Positions 43,533 through 51,843 of a stretch of DNA of 64,000 nucleotides are shown here, in pieces. This DNA is from Natrinema pellirubrum DSM 15624 (GTDB taxonomy: Archaea; Halobacteriota; Halobacteria; Halobacteriales; Natrialbaceae). Below the pieces are notes generated by a model, which saw nothing but the letters and a program-made list of their open reading frames with translations, made no database searches and was not told the DNA's origin. Position 1 is the stretch's first letter, and every line of letters begins with the position of its first letter. The position numbers were made by a program, and so were the translations under genes. Location: the NCBI RefSeq assembly GCF_000230735.2, contig NC_019962.1, positions 3,224,001-3,288,000 of the forward strand, in the 5' to 3' direction.

Positions 43533-44449
43533 TGGTAGATACCGAGACGTTCGTTCCCGACGCAGTCGCAGAGATCGAAGACGAAATCGGCGATGCAAAC
43601 GCCGTCATCGCCCTCTCGGGCGGCGTCGACTCCTCGACGGCCGCCGCGCTGGCGTACGAAGCGATCGGCACCCAGCTTACGGCCGTCTACGTCGACACCG
43701 GCCTGATGCGGAAAGGCGAAACCGACGAGATCCGCGAGACGTTCGACTACATGGACAGTCTCCGGATCGTGGAGGCCCAAGACCGCTTCCTCGAGGCGCT
43801 CGAGGGCGTCACCGACCCGGAGGAGAAACGCCACATCATCGGCGAGCAGTTCATCCGGGAGTTCGAGACGGTCGCGAACGAGGTCGACGCGGACTACCTC
43901 GTGCAGGGGACGATCTACCCCGACCGCATCGAAAGCGAGGGGACGATCAAGTCCCACCACAACGTCGGCGGCCTCCCGGAGGTCGTCGACTTCGAGGGCA
44001 TCGTCGAACCCATGCGTGACCTCTACAAGGACGAGGTCCGCGAGGTCGCCCGCGCGCTCGACCTCGAGGAGGTCGTCTCCGAACGCATGCCGTTCCCCGG
44101 CCCCGGTCTCGCCGTGCGGATCATCGGGGAGATCACCGAGGAGAAGTTGGAGGTCGCCCGCGAGGCCAACCACGTCGTCGAGGAGGAACTCGAGGAGTAC
44201 GAGCCCTGGCAGGCGCTGGCGGCCGTCATCGGCAAGGCCACCGGCGTCAAGGGTGACAACCGCGTCCACGGCTGGGTCGTCTCGGTGCGCTCGGTCGAGT
44301 CCCGCGACGGCATGACCGCCCGCGCCCAGGAGATCGACTGGGACACCCTCCAGCGCATTCAGTCCCGAATTACGGGGTCCCACGAGAACGTCGCCCGCGT
44401 CGTCTACGACGTGACTCACAAACCGCCCGCGACCATCGAGTACGAATGA
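43532..44449 (+). CDS. guaA: GMP synthase subunit B (ATP-pyrophosphatase)
   Basis: This 305-residue protein is the synthetase half of the split archaeal GMP synthase. The PP-loop is [12 protein letters not shown] near residue 28, and the dimerisation domain ends with PPATIEYE, the normal C terminus. It aminates XMP using ammonia from a separate glutaminase subunit, which is not in the window. It overlaps pyrG by one base and the next small gene by four (ATGA), forming a tightly coupled three-gene transcript. Confidence 0.96.
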   Translation: MVDTETFVPDAVAEIEDEIGDANAVIALSGGVDSSTAAALAYEAIGTQLTAVYVDTGLMRKGETDEIRETFDYMDSLRIVEAQDRFLEALEGVTDPEEKRHIIGEQFIREFETVANEVDADYLVQGTIYPDRIESEGTIKSHHNVGGLPEVVDFEGIVEPMRDLYKDEVREVARALDLEEVVSERMPFPGPGLAVRIIGEITEEKLEVAREANHVVEEELEEYEPWQALAAVIGKATGVKGDNRVHGWVVSVRSVESRDGMTARAQEIDWDTLQRIQSRITGSHENVARVVYDVTHKPPATIEYE

Positions 44450-44775
44450 GCGCCACGACCGCGGTCGTCGCCGGCGACGACGAGGACGGCATCGGCGCGG
44501 CCCTCGAGAACGCAGGCGTCGACGTGACCCGCGTCATGGGCGTCGTCTCCCGTCCCCAGCTCGAGGAGGCCGGCGTCGTCGAGGCCGACCTCTACGTCCT
44601 GACCGACGTCGGGCAGGCGACGACGATCCCAATCGTCTGCGATCTGAACGACGCCGTCCGAACCGTCGTCTACGCCAACCGGACGGTCCCGGAGTTCGTC
44701 AAGGGCCAACTCGACATCGCGATCGACCCGCAGTTGATGGACGCCGACATCGTCGTCGAGGAACTCGTCGACTGA
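44446..44775 (+). CDS. Small Rossmann-like protein coupled to guaA (DUF7126-like)
   Basis: This 109-residue protein has alternating beta/alpha structure ([58 protein letters not shown]) like the TrkA-N half-fold. Similar proteins follow guaA in other haloarchaea and are placed in DUF7126. The ATGA overlap implies production in step with GMP synthase. A nucleotide-sensing role would be plausible but is not shown. Confidence 0.78.
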   Translation: MSATTAVVAGDDEDGIGAALENAGVDVTRVMGVVSRPQLEEAGVVEADLYVLTDVGQATTIPIVCDLNDAVRTVVYANRTVPEFVKGQLDIAIDPQLMDADIVVEELVD

Positions 44776-45233
44776 GGCAGCCGCCACAACACCGGTCACG
44801 AGGAGCCGGGGCGATGGCAGCCGAATTCGTCGTCGTCCGAACGCCGACGAAGCGTCCGTTCCGGCGACCGTCAGCGTTCGCTTTCATTACGTCCGAGACG
44901 CCCAGTATAAACCGTCTCATGGCGGATCTCGAGCCGATAAAGCCGTGTTGAATTCGGTCAAACTCGGCGTAAGAGCGGTATACCATCACCGCCGTTCAAG
45001 TGGGATCGGCCGCTACCATCGCGTGGAGGTCGACGGGCAGACCCCAAGGCACCCACCACCTGTTCCCGCGACTTCCAGCAACCCCACCACAGCACCCTTC
45101 CCCCACCACTGCCAACCGATTCTCGCCGACGCGAGCCCGCCCCACCGGCTCGCGTCACACCCTGCGACCCTGGCATTCGGGGCACGGCCCGACCGTGCCC
45201 CGGGGATGGATCCCCTTTCCTCGACGCTGAACG
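44776..45233. other. Non-coding interval with C-rich tract and two perfect hairpins
   Basis: No convincing gene lies here. A palindromic TATA-like GGTATACC occurs at 44978-44985. At 45041-45116 the plus strand is very rich in C with at least six runs of three or more C and almost no G. Two perfect hairpins follow: GACGCGAGCC/GGCTCGCGTC (45128-45156) and GGGGCACGG/CCGTGCCCC (45179-45201). A MITE-like palindrome comes next. Frames across the interval are basic and not protein-like. Confidence 0.6.
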
Positions 45234-45355
45234 ATAGTCGCCACTGAAAGTCATTGCACACTGATCGCACGACAGGAGCGCGGTTCGGAGCGAGCGACGT
45301 GAGCGAGAACCGCGGACAGTGTGATCAGTGTGTGAATCGTTTCAGTGGCTACTAT
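45234..45355. mobile_element. MITE-like palindromic element
   Basis: The two ends are 37-base inverted repeats with matching blocks ATAGT, GCCACTGAAA and CACACTGATC in the same order and spacing, separated by seven unmatched bases. Inside lies a second inverted repeat, CGCGGTTC (45279-45286) and GAACCGCG (45307-45314), around a GAGCGAGCGACGTGAGCGA loop. There is no coding capacity. The right end overlaps the 3' end of the cyclo-ligase gene and provides its stop codon. It is most likely a non-autonomous derivative of a haloarchaeal insertion sequence. Confidence 0.7.
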
Positions 45356-46070
45356 ACCGCTCCCGGAGCCGCCGGAGGACCGGAATCTCCGCGAGTCGCT
45401 CGTCTTCGAGCAGGTCCCAGTCGATGCCGGCCGGCTGGTCGTCGGTCTCGGGCCGGAACGTACGGTCGGGCGTGACCACGAGATCCATCGCGACGTCGTG
45501 GCTCCCGATCGCGACCGGGTCGTCGATCACCTGCCGCTCGTGGACCGTCGTCGCGACCGGCGTCGAGTCGTTGACGAGACCGAGATCTCGGAGGACGGCG
45601 TACTCGAGGTCGCTGTAGCCCTCGCCCTTGCCGATGCGGCCGCCTGCTTTCGTCACGGCGACGCTCCCGGAGACGATCAGATCGACCCGATCGACCTCGT
45701 CGGGGCCGACCTGCTCGCCGTGGTCCGACGAGCCCGAGACGGTCGTCGCCGCGTCGTAGTCGGTGAGTTCGTCCGGATCGAGCTTCAGGAAGCACTTCTC
45801 GTCCCGGAGCCGCGGGACGGCCATGTAGACGGTCTTGCCCTCGCGCAACGCCCGCCGGCGGACGAGCAGCTGCGGCGCGTCGGGATTGGCCTTGATCGCC
45901 GTCGCTCGCTCCCACTCGGATTGCTCGGCCAGTCGATCGGCGGCGTCGTCGGCCCCTGCGAAGTTCGGGATCCGGCCGTGGGGCGGGAACGGGAACCGGG
46001 CTTCTCCACTCACCTCCAAGTCATCCCAGACGCGCTCGCGGACGGCCGTCTTCTCGAGAGTCTCGCTCAC
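45342..46070 (-). CDS. 5-formyltetrahydrofolate cyclo-ligase
   Basis: This 242-residue protein (GTG start, VSETLEKTAVRERVW) converts 5-formyl-THF to 5,10-methenyl-THF with ATP. The family glycine block is visible as AGGRIGKGEGYSDLEYAVLRD, and RFPFPPHGRIPNFAGADDAA matches haloarchaeal homologues. Its stop follows moaB on the same strand almost without a gap, so both are co-transcribed. The last residues, YSSH, and the stop codon are encoded by the end of a palindromic element, so the original C terminus may have differed. Confidence 0.9.
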   Translation of the reverse strand: MSETLEKTAVRERVWDDLEVSGEARFPFPPHGRIPNFAGADDAADRLAEQSEWERATAIKANPDAPQLLVRRRALREGKTVYMAVPRLRDEKCFLKLDPDELTDYDAATTVSGSSDHGEQVGPDEVDRVDLIVSGSVAVTKAGGRIGKGEGYSDLEYAVLRDLGLVNDSTPVATTVHERQVIDDPVAIGSHDVAMDLVVTPDRTFRPETDDQPAGIDWDLLEDERLAEIPVLRRLRERYSSH

Positions 46071-46071
46071 G

Positions 46072-46638
46072 TCAGGCACCCCCGTCGGCGGGTTCGGCCC
46101 CGTTCGCGTCGGTCGGTTCCTCGTCGGCGTCGGATGCCTCGTACCCGGCGCGCTCGACGAGGGACGGTGCCTCCTCGAGAACGATCTCCTCGATGGCGAG
46201 CTGGACCGCGTCGACGTGACCCGGCAGGCAGAAGACCGGCGTGCCGTCGGCCACACCCGCGAGCGTCCGTGCGCCGACGACTTCCGTGCCGACCCGCTCG
46301 TAGCCGAGGACGGTGACGAGTTCGCTGAACGCGGCCAGTTCCTTCTTCAGGAGCGGTTCGACCGCCTCGATCGTGATATCGCCGGGCTCGACACCGGTCG
46401 CGCCGGCCGTGATCACGATATCGACGTCGTCGCGGTCGAGCAGCCGTGAGACGATCGACTGGACCGTATCGTGGTCCGAGTTGACGTGTTCTCGTACCGC
46501 GACCTCGTGTCCGTCAGCCTCGAGGAGATCGGTGACCGTCTCCCCGGCCGCGTCCTCCTCGAGCCCGCGGTCCGAGGCGATCGTGATGACGCCGGTACAG
46601 AGCGTGTCCGCGGCTGCGTCCGCGTCCGTCTCGTCCAT
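46072..46638 (-). CDS. moaB: Molybdenum cofactor biosynthesis protein B (MogA/MoaB family)
   Basis: This 188-residue protein binds molybdopterin and catalyses or prepares its adenylylation. The binding loop TAGATGVEPGDITIEAVEPL corresponds to the family GGTG...PEA motif, and the second conserved block ends with GTPVFCLPGHVDAVQLAIEE. The C-terminal 25 residues are an acidic Ala/Asp/Pro tail. The start MDETDADAAAD was chosen over an ATG 13 codons earlier, which adds basic residues. SAMP1, the MoaD-like sulfur carrier, is encoded elsewhere in this window. Confidence 0.9.
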   Translation of the reverse strand: MDETDADAAADTLCTGVITIASDRGLEEDAAGETVTDLLEADGHEVAVREHVNSDHDTVQSIVSRLLDRDDVDIVITAGATGVEPGDITIEAVEPLLKKELAAFSELVTVLGYERVGTEVVGARTLAGVADGTPVFCLPGHVDAVQLAIEEIVLEEAPSLVERAGYEASDADEEPTDANGAEPADGGA

Positions 46639-46754
46639 ACGCCTGCCTTCGAAAGCCGGCGGGTAAAAGCTACGCACGCATCCGTATCGACGATCCCTAC
46701 GTCAGGTGCTGGTAGCCCAACTGTTATGGACGCCGTTTCCGTTGGCCACGGTAT

Positions 46755-47780
46755 ATGCAAGCGGTCCAAATCACGGAACACGGCGACACCGACGTCATCG
46801 AGTACGGCGAGTTCCCCGACCCCGAGGTCGATCGGGACGAGGTACTGATCGATGTCAAGGCGGCCGCGCTCAACCACCTGGACATCTGGACGCGCCGCGG
46901 AATGCCCGGCCTCGACCTCGAGATGCCCCACATTCCCGGCAGCGACGCGGCGGGCGTCGTCGAGGAGGTCGGCGAGGACGTCACCCGCTTCGAGGAAGGC
47001 GACCGCGTCGCGGTCTCGGCCGGCGTCGGCGACCTGCGGATGGACGACCCGACGCTCGACCCGAAGTTCCACATCATCGGCGAACACGTCCGGGGCGTCC
47101 ACTCCGAGTACGCCGCCGTCCCCGAGGATAACCTGATTCCCGTCCCGGAGGGCGTCGACTGGGCGGTCGCCGGCTCGAGCAGTCTGGTCTTCCAGACCGC
47201 ATGGCGCATGCTCATCGAGCGAGCGGACCTCGAGGCCGGCGAGAGCGTCCTCGTGCTGGGGGCAAGCGGCGGGGTCGGCCACGCCGCCCTCCAGATCGCC
47301 GACTACGCGGGCGCGGAAGTCTACGCGACCGGTAGCACCGAGGAGAAACTCGAGTACGCCGAGGAACACGGCGCGGACCACGTCTGTAACTACGAGGAGG
47401 AGAACTTCGCGGACTGGGTTCTCTCGGAGACGGACGGCCGTGGCGTCGACGTAGTCGTCGAACACGTCGGTGCGCCCACCTGGCGGGACTCGCTGAAGAG
47501 CCTGACCAAGGGTGGCCGGCTCGTGACCTGTGGCGGCACCGGCGGGGGTAACCCCGAGACGGACATCCCGCGGATCTTCTGGGAACAGCTCACGATCATC
47601 GGCTCGACAATGGCTACGCCCGAGCAGGTCGACGACGTGATGGAACTGGTCTGGGACGGCACCTTCGAACCCGCGATCCGCGAGGAGTTGCCGATGAGCG
47701 AGACGACCCGCGCTCACGAGATCATCGAGAACCGGGAGGGCTTCGGCAAGGTCGTCGTTCGGCCGGACAGCGAACTCTAA
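46755..47780 (+). CDS. MDR-family alcohol dehydrogenase/quinone oxidoreductase
   Basis: This 341-residue medium-chain dehydrogenase has the catalytic domain first (LDIWTRRGMPGLDLEMPHIP, then GSDAAGVVEEVGEDV) and the NAD(P)-binding Rossmann fold with VLVLGASGGVGHAALQIADY near residue 175. The GHE zinc signature of classical alcohol dehydrogenases is replaced by GSD, so catalytic zinc may be absent and a quinone or enone substrate is more likely. It is divergent from moaB. The substrate cannot be stated. Confidence 0.85.
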   Translation: MQAVQITEHGDTDVIEYGEFPDPEVDRDEVLIDVKAAALNHLDIWTRRGMPGLDLEMPHIPGSDAAGVVEEVGEDVTRFEEGDRVAVSAGVGDLRMDDPTLDPKFHIIGEHVRGVHSEYAAVPEDNLIPVPEGVDWAVAGSSSLVFQTAWRMLIERADLEAGESVLVLGASGGVGHAALQIADYAGAEVYATGSTEEKLEYAEEHGADHVCNYEEENFADWVLSETDGRGVDVVVEHVGAPTWRDSLKSLTKGGRLVTCGGTGGGNPETDIPRIFWEQLTIIGSTMATPEQVDDVMELVWDGTFEPAIREELPMSETTRAHEIIENREGFGKVVVRPDSEL

Positions 47781-47824
47781 CCCCCGTCTCGATCACGGCC
47801 GACCCGGTTGGCCAACCGTGAGGG

Positions 47825-47830
47825 CTTTTA
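47825..47830 (+). promoter_or_regulatory. TATA box of the small two-helix membrane protein gene
   Basis: The sequence ctttta lies about 27 bases before the GTG at 47854, so a leaderless GTG-start message is predicted. This decides the start in favour of GTG over in-frame ATG codons that would lie before the transcription start. Confidence 0.5.
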
Positions 47831-47853
47831 CGATGCGGTCAAAGGGTCCGATA

Positions 47854-48165
47854 GTGAGTTCGAACGACGACGGCGGCTACGTCCACGATCCGGCGGCGTT
47901 CGACGCCGACGACGGGGAGAGCGACGAGTCGGCTGCAGACGGCGAAGGTGGGGAGCCGGTCCACCCGGAGGCGGTCGACCGCGAGTTCGACTGGCGCGGC
48001 TGGGTCCTCGTCGGCGTCCTCGTGTTCGCCTTCCTGATCGCCCCGACCGCGATCTATCTCTTCCCGCCCGGCGCGGAGGGGTATCGGTTCGCATTACTAA
48101 TCCTGCCGCTGGCTCCAGCTATTCTGCTCGCCGTGACTGCCGTCTGGGCGACGACGCGCCCCTGA
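47854..48165 (+). CDS. Small membrane protein with two helices
   Basis: This 103-residue protein (VSSNDDGGYVHDPAAFDADD) has a 45-residue acidic, probably disordered cytoplasmic part, the bridge VDREFDWRGW, and two hydrophobic helices (VLVGVLVFAFLIAPTAIYLF and LLILPLAPAILLAVTAVW). I do not recognise a family name, but the layout is common among haloarchaeal small membrane proteins of unknown role. It is convergent with a DUF7853-like gene. Confidence 0.7.
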   Translation: MSSNDDGGYVHDPAAFDADDGESDESAADGEGGEPVHPEAVDREFDWRGWVLVGVLVFAFLIAPTAIYLFPPGAEGYRFALLILPLAPAILLAVTAVWATTRP

Positions 48166-48177
48166 AAAAGCGGTCCC

Positions 48178-48483
48178 TTAGGGCTCGCGAACGCCCTCGA
48201 GGGTCTCGAGGACGGCCGCCCCGTGGCTGACGTCCCGTTCCGGAGCGTCCTCGCGGTCGACGTACGAGACCAACGCGGTATAGAGCCGATCGGCCTGGGA
48301 ACCGGTGAGTCGCGTCTCGCCGTCGGCTTCGACCGCGTCGATCGACTCGAGTACCCACTCCGGCGGTGTCTCGTCGCCGTCGAGAGCCTCGTCAAGCCGG
48401 TTCGACAGGACGTGATGGGCGACCCATTGCTCGTCTCGGGAGAGCGTGACTTCGTACGTCTCGGTTTGTGGTGAGGAACTCAT
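48178..48483 (-). CDS. Small haloarchaeal protein, DUF7853-like
   Basis: This 101-residue helical protein (ETYEVTLSRDEQWVAHHVLS at the start, LTGSQADRLYTALVSYVDRE in the middle) resembles proteins assigned to DUF7853. No catalytic residues or membrane segments are visible. The gene is isolated, with an AT-rich spacer of about 210 bases to the divergent AlkP-fold gene; that spacer contains TATA-like stretches for both directions and a GGCCGACAACGGGTCGGCC inverted repeat near 48632. Confidence 0.65.
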   Translation of the reverse strand: MSSSPQTETYEVTLSRDEQWVAHHVLSNRLDEALDGDETPPEWVLESIDAVEADGETRLTGSQADRLYTALVSYVDREDAPERDVSHGAAVLETLEGVREP

Positions 48484-48694
48484 TTCGTCAGACGGGACCG
48501 TGGTGTCGGTCCTCAGGCAACGCTACGAACAGCGTGATAATAAGCCTTGTTACCGAGTGTCATGATTGCCGCGTTCCGCTAAACTACAACGGTCGCGTGC
48601 CACGCGGGGGTGACCGACGGACCCACGGCCGACAACGGGTCGGCCGTCGATCAAAAGCTACTAACAGAATCGCCCCGAGGAACGGGACGACCGA

Positions 48695-49750
48695 ATGGAT
48701 CTCACGAGGCTGACGGAATCGATCGCGACCGGCCGCGTCGGACACGCGATCTCCCGGCTCGTCCCGTCGACGGCCGTCTGGGAACGTGAGTGGGACGTCT
48801 GTTGTGTCCTCGACGGCTGCCGGTACGATCTCATGCGCGAAACCGCGGCCGCCGGCCACGAGTTGCTGCCGGGGCCCGAGGGGGTGGGCTCGCTGTGGTC
48901 GGTCGGCTCCCAGTCGGCAGAGTGGATGGATCGGACCTTCGCCCCCGAGCATCGCGAGCGGATGGCCCGGACCGCCTACGTGACCGGCAACCCGTTTTCC
49001 TCGCAACCCTGCGACCACATCCTCGTGACTTCCGACGAGGTCCTCCCGCTTTCGGCCGACGACTTCGGCGTCCTTCACGAGGCCTGGCGCGACGAGTGGG
49101 TCGACGACGATATCTCGACGATTCCGCCCACGCCGCTGACCGACGCCGCGATCGCCGTCTGGCGCGCCCGCGAGCGACTGGGGATCGACCGCGTTCTCGT
49201 CCACTACATGCAGCCCCATGCCCCCTTCCGATCCCAGCCGGACTGGTTCTTCGGCTCGGCCGACATCGAACACTGGGGCCAGTTCGTCGAGGCCGACGAC
49301 GATGACGAGGAGTTCGACCCCGAATCGCTGACCGCCGAGGAACGCGAGGCACTCGAGGCATTCGCCGAGGCCGACGACGACGATGACTCGATGAACGACC
49401 CCTGGCTGCGGGTCCGCGAGGGCGACCTCTCCCGCGAGGCGGTCTGGGCGGCCTACCGGGACAACCTCGAGTGGGTCTTAGACGACCTGACCCGGCTCTA
49501 CGAGAACTGCGATGGCCGGCTCGCACTGACCAGCGACCACGGCAACGGCCTCGGCGAGTTCGGTGTCTGGTCGCATCCGCCGGGTACCCCTGTCCCCGCC
49601 GTGCGCCGGGTCCCCTGGGTCGTCCGCGAGGGTCGCGACCGAGAGACCTGTGACCCCGCCCTTCCGGCGGGGATCCGCGAGGGCGATTCGGCCGCCGGAG
49701 ACGACGACGGCGAGATCGAATCGCGCCTCGAGGCGCTGGGGTACCGCTAA
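48695..49750 (+). CDS. Alkaline-phosphatase-superfamily (sulfatase-like) protein
   Basis: This 351-residue protein shows the AlkP/sulfatase fold: the N-terminal nucleophile region DVCCVLDGCRYDLMRET, VLVHYMQPHAPF in the middle and the C-terminal metal pair TSDHGNGLGEFGVWSHPPG. The usual sulfatase Cys/Ser-x-Pro-x-Arg is not seen, so it may be a phosphotransferase or hydrolase acting on surface glycans, as many haloarchaeal members are assumed to be. Two Asp-rich inserts (residues about 200-232) are haloarchaeal. It is translationally coupled to the methyltransferase that follows, and faces the glycan genes beyond. Confidence 0.78.
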   Translation: MDLTRLTESIATGRVGHAISRLVPSTAVWEREWDVCCVLDGCRYDLMRETAAAGHELLPGPEGVGSLWSVGSQSAEWMDRTFAPEHRERMARTAYVTGNPFSSQPCDHILVTSDEVLPLSADDFGVLHEAWRDEWVDDDISTIPPTPLTDAAIAVWRARERLGIDRVLVHYMQPHAPFRSQPDWFFGSADIEHWGQFVEADDDDEEFDPESLTAEEREALEAFAEADDDDDSMNDPWLRVREGDLSREAVWAAYRDNLEWVLDDLTRLYENCDGRLALTSDHGNGLGEFGVWSHPPGTPVPAVRRVPWVVREGRDRETCDPALPAGIREGDSAAGDDDGEIESRLEALGYR

Positions 49751-50496
49751 TGGTCGGGACCCCGATCCGGGACGCGATCTATGCCCTGCGGAAGGCCCGG
49801 CTCGGCCTCGAGCGCCGCCGGCTCGATTACGGCCGGGAGACGCGCGAACGGGCCGACCGGATGGCCGACGTGTTACCGGCCTCGGCCGACGAACTCCGCG
49901 GCTACGAGCGCGAGTACGACGACCTCGAGTGGTTTCACGACGCCTACGCTGACCGCGTCGCCGAGATCCACGAGGCCGGCGTGGCCACCGACACGACCCA
50001 CTGGCGCGACGGCGTGACGATCTACGTCGTCTGTCGTGCGCTGGGGGTCGAGACTGCCGTCGAGACCGGCGTGCTGTTCGGCTCGTTCGACGCACACATT
50101 TTGGCGGCGATGGAGCGAAACGGCGGCGGGACGCTGCATGCGGTTGACCTGCCCGGTGGCCCGCCCGGCCCCTTCGAGTACGGCCACCTGATCCCCGACC
50201 GGTGTCGGGATCGGTGGGAGTTGCATCGAGGTGACGCACGGGAGGTGCTGCCCGACCTGCTCGAGGCGGTCGGCCCCGTCGATTTGTTCCTGCACGACTC
50301 GGACCACCGGCTGCCCCACATGCGCTTCGAGTACGAGACGGCGCTTCCGCATCTCGCATCGGGCGGCGTTCTGGCCAGCCACGACGTGCGGCTCTCCGGG
50401 CTGTTCGACCGGTTCACCGATGCGAACGGGTTGGGGTCGTGTGTGGTCTGTGATACGGGGATCGCTCGAATACCGGCGTCGGAAAATACGTACTGA
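49750..50496 (+). CDS. Class I SAM-dependent methyltransferase
   Basis: This 248-residue protein has the Rossmann methyltransferase order: AVETGVLFGSFDAHILAAME as the SAM glycine region, LHAVDLPGG as the acidic ribose loop, WELHRGDAREVLPDLLEAVG and the DLFLHDSDH strand. This pattern matches the Methyltransf_24 (cephalosporin hydroxylase-like) group often found in polysaccharide loci. It overlaps the AlkP-fold gene by one base (TAATG). A repeat of opposite orientation begins 14 bases after its stop. Confidence 0.85.
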   Translation: MVGTPIRDAIYALRKARLGLERRRLDYGRETRERADRMADVLPASADELRGYEREYDDLEWFHDAYADRVAEIHEAGVATDTTHWRDGVTIYVVCRALGVETAVETGVLFGSFDAHILAAMERNGGGTLHAVDLPGGPPGPFEYGHLIPDRCRDRWELHRGDAREVLPDLLEAVGPVDLFLHDSDHRLPHMRFEYETALPHLASGGVLASHDVRLSGLFDRFTDANGLGSCVVCDTGIARIPASENTY

Positions 50497-50510
50497 CGAC
50501 TCGAGGCGTA

Positions 50511-50711
50511 CTGCTATCGTGGCAACACGGGGTCGCCACGCCCTCCCCAGCCGATTCGCTCGTTCCTTTCAGTCACTCGCTCATCCCTCGCACAATGTCG
50601 TCGGTCGGCTTCGCTCGGCTCACGGCTCCCTTCGGTCACCGTTCGCAGCATCGAGGCCTCACTACGTTCGGCCTCGCACCGCTCGGCCGACCGACAGCGC
50701 GCGCCACCGCA
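50511..50711 (-). repeat. Dispersed structured repeat, copy B (longest)
   Basis: Read on the minus strand, it starts TGCGGTGGCGCGCGCTG, includes GTGCGAGGGATGAGCGAG and ends CGTGGC, an 11-base loop, GCCACG, then ATAGCAG. It is longer than the other copies because the variable region contains GTCGGTCGGC paired with GCCGACCGAC and, inside these, GAGGCC paired with GGCCTC. It sits between convergent genes, 79 bases beyond the stop of the minus-strand toroid gene. The remaining bases of this gap show nothing else. Confidence 0.75.
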
Positions 50712-50790
50712 GGTCGGTTAGCCGATCTCGGAGCGATACGGTTCAACAAGACAGTCGATCCACTATTCACCAGCGTCGTCCGAACCGCGC

Positions 50791-51843
50791 TCACTCCGGT
50801 CGCGGGTCGGTGAATAGGTCCGCGGCGGGGGAGAGTCCAGATAACGCATCCGCAGCCAACACCGCCGCTCCGCCGGTCCACGTCGGCCGCTCGCCCGGCC
50901 AGAACTCCTCGTCCTCGAACTGGTAGCCCGTCCAGAAGACCCCCTCGTCATCGGTCCACTGGAAGAGCCAGTCGTAGATCTCGCGAGCGCGCTCCGTCCG
51001 GCCCACCGCGGCCAGCGAGACGACGAGTTCGCAGGACTCGGCGACGGTCACCCACGGCTCGTCCGCGACGCAACGACAGCCCAGTCCCTCCTCGAGGTAC
51101 CGATCGAAGCCGGCCTCGAGCCGGTTCCGTGCCGGGTCCCCGGTCAGTACCCCACAGAGGACGGGGTAGAACCAGTCCATCGCATAGCGGGACTTGCTCT
51201 CCCACGTGCGGTCGAACCGGTCGGGGCGGGTTCGGATCGCCTCACCGAGGTCGGTACGGGCCGCGAGCCAGCGCTCGCGGGCCGCGTCGTGGCCCAGCAC
51301 GTCCGCGATCGCCGCGCCACAGGCCAAACTCTTGTAGAGGGAGGCACAGCCCGAGATCAGTGCGTCCTCGTAGGGCTCGCCGTCGGGGCCGACGGTCCAG
51401 TAGATCTCGCCGGTCGGAGCCTGCTGGCGACACGCGAACGCGAGGGCATCGCGGACGGTCGGCCACAGTTCTGCGAGGAAGTCCCGGTCTTCGGTACAGA
51501 GATAGTGGTGCCAGGCGCCGACGGCGACGTAGGCGCTGCGGTGGGTTTCCTTGCGCGGCTCGTCGCCGGCGTGGGCCCCGTCGTTGTCCTCGGCTTCGCC
51601 GTAGGTCGCCCACAGCGCGCCGTCGTCGTGCTGAGCGTCGGCGATCCAGCGGTACGCGCGACGGGCTGCATCCTCGCGGCCGGCGATCGACAGCGCCATC
51701 GCACTCTCGACGTGGTCCCACGGATCGGCCGGCCCCTCGGGATACCAGAGGATGAGCCCGTCCGAACGCTGGGCACGTTCGATGTGTTCGAGCGCGGGCT
51801 CGAGCCCCCAGTCGGAAAGCGACTCGAGCGTAGCGTTGCTCAC
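50791..51843 (-). CDS. Alpha/alpha-toroid protein (prenyltransferase/glucoamylase-like)
   Basis: This 350-residue protein (GTG start, VSNATLESLSDWGLEPALEH) has repeated helix pairs with Trp/Asp-rich turns: LILWYPEGPADPWDHVESAM, YRWIADAQHDDGALWATYGE, YAMDWFYPVLCGVL, VTVAESCELVVSLAA. This is the toroid found in prenyltransferases, squalene cyclases and GH15-like glycosidases. The acidic residues in DPWDHVESA could be catalytic for a glycosidase. Its start overlaps the methyltransferase stop (GTGA) and it closes a three-gene operon with a GT4 glycosyltransferase, so a glycan substrate is more likely than an isoprenoid. Confidence 0.75.
   Translation of the reverse strand: MSNATLESLSDWGLEPALEHIERAQRSDGLILWYPEGPADPWDHVESAMALSIAGREDAARRAYRWIADAQHDDGALWATYGEAEDNDGAHAGDEPRKETHRSAYVAVGAWHHYLCTEDRDFLAELWPTVRDALAFACRQQAPTGEIYWTVGPDGEPYEDALISGCASLYKSLACGAAIADVLGHDAARERWLAARTDLGEAIRTRPDRFDRTWESKSRYAMDWFYPVLCGVLTGDPARNRLEAGFDRYLEEGLGCRCVADEPWVTVAESCELVVSLAAVGRTERAREIYDWLFQWTDDEGVFWTGYQFEDEEFWPGERPTWTGGAAVLAADALSGLSPAADLFTDPRPE

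Noticed and set aside
44945-45254. Open frames on both strands across the C-rich interval
   Set aside because: The products are basic and Arg/Gly/Ser- or Pro-rich, unlike the acidic proteome, and run through perfect hairpins and the MITE-like ends.
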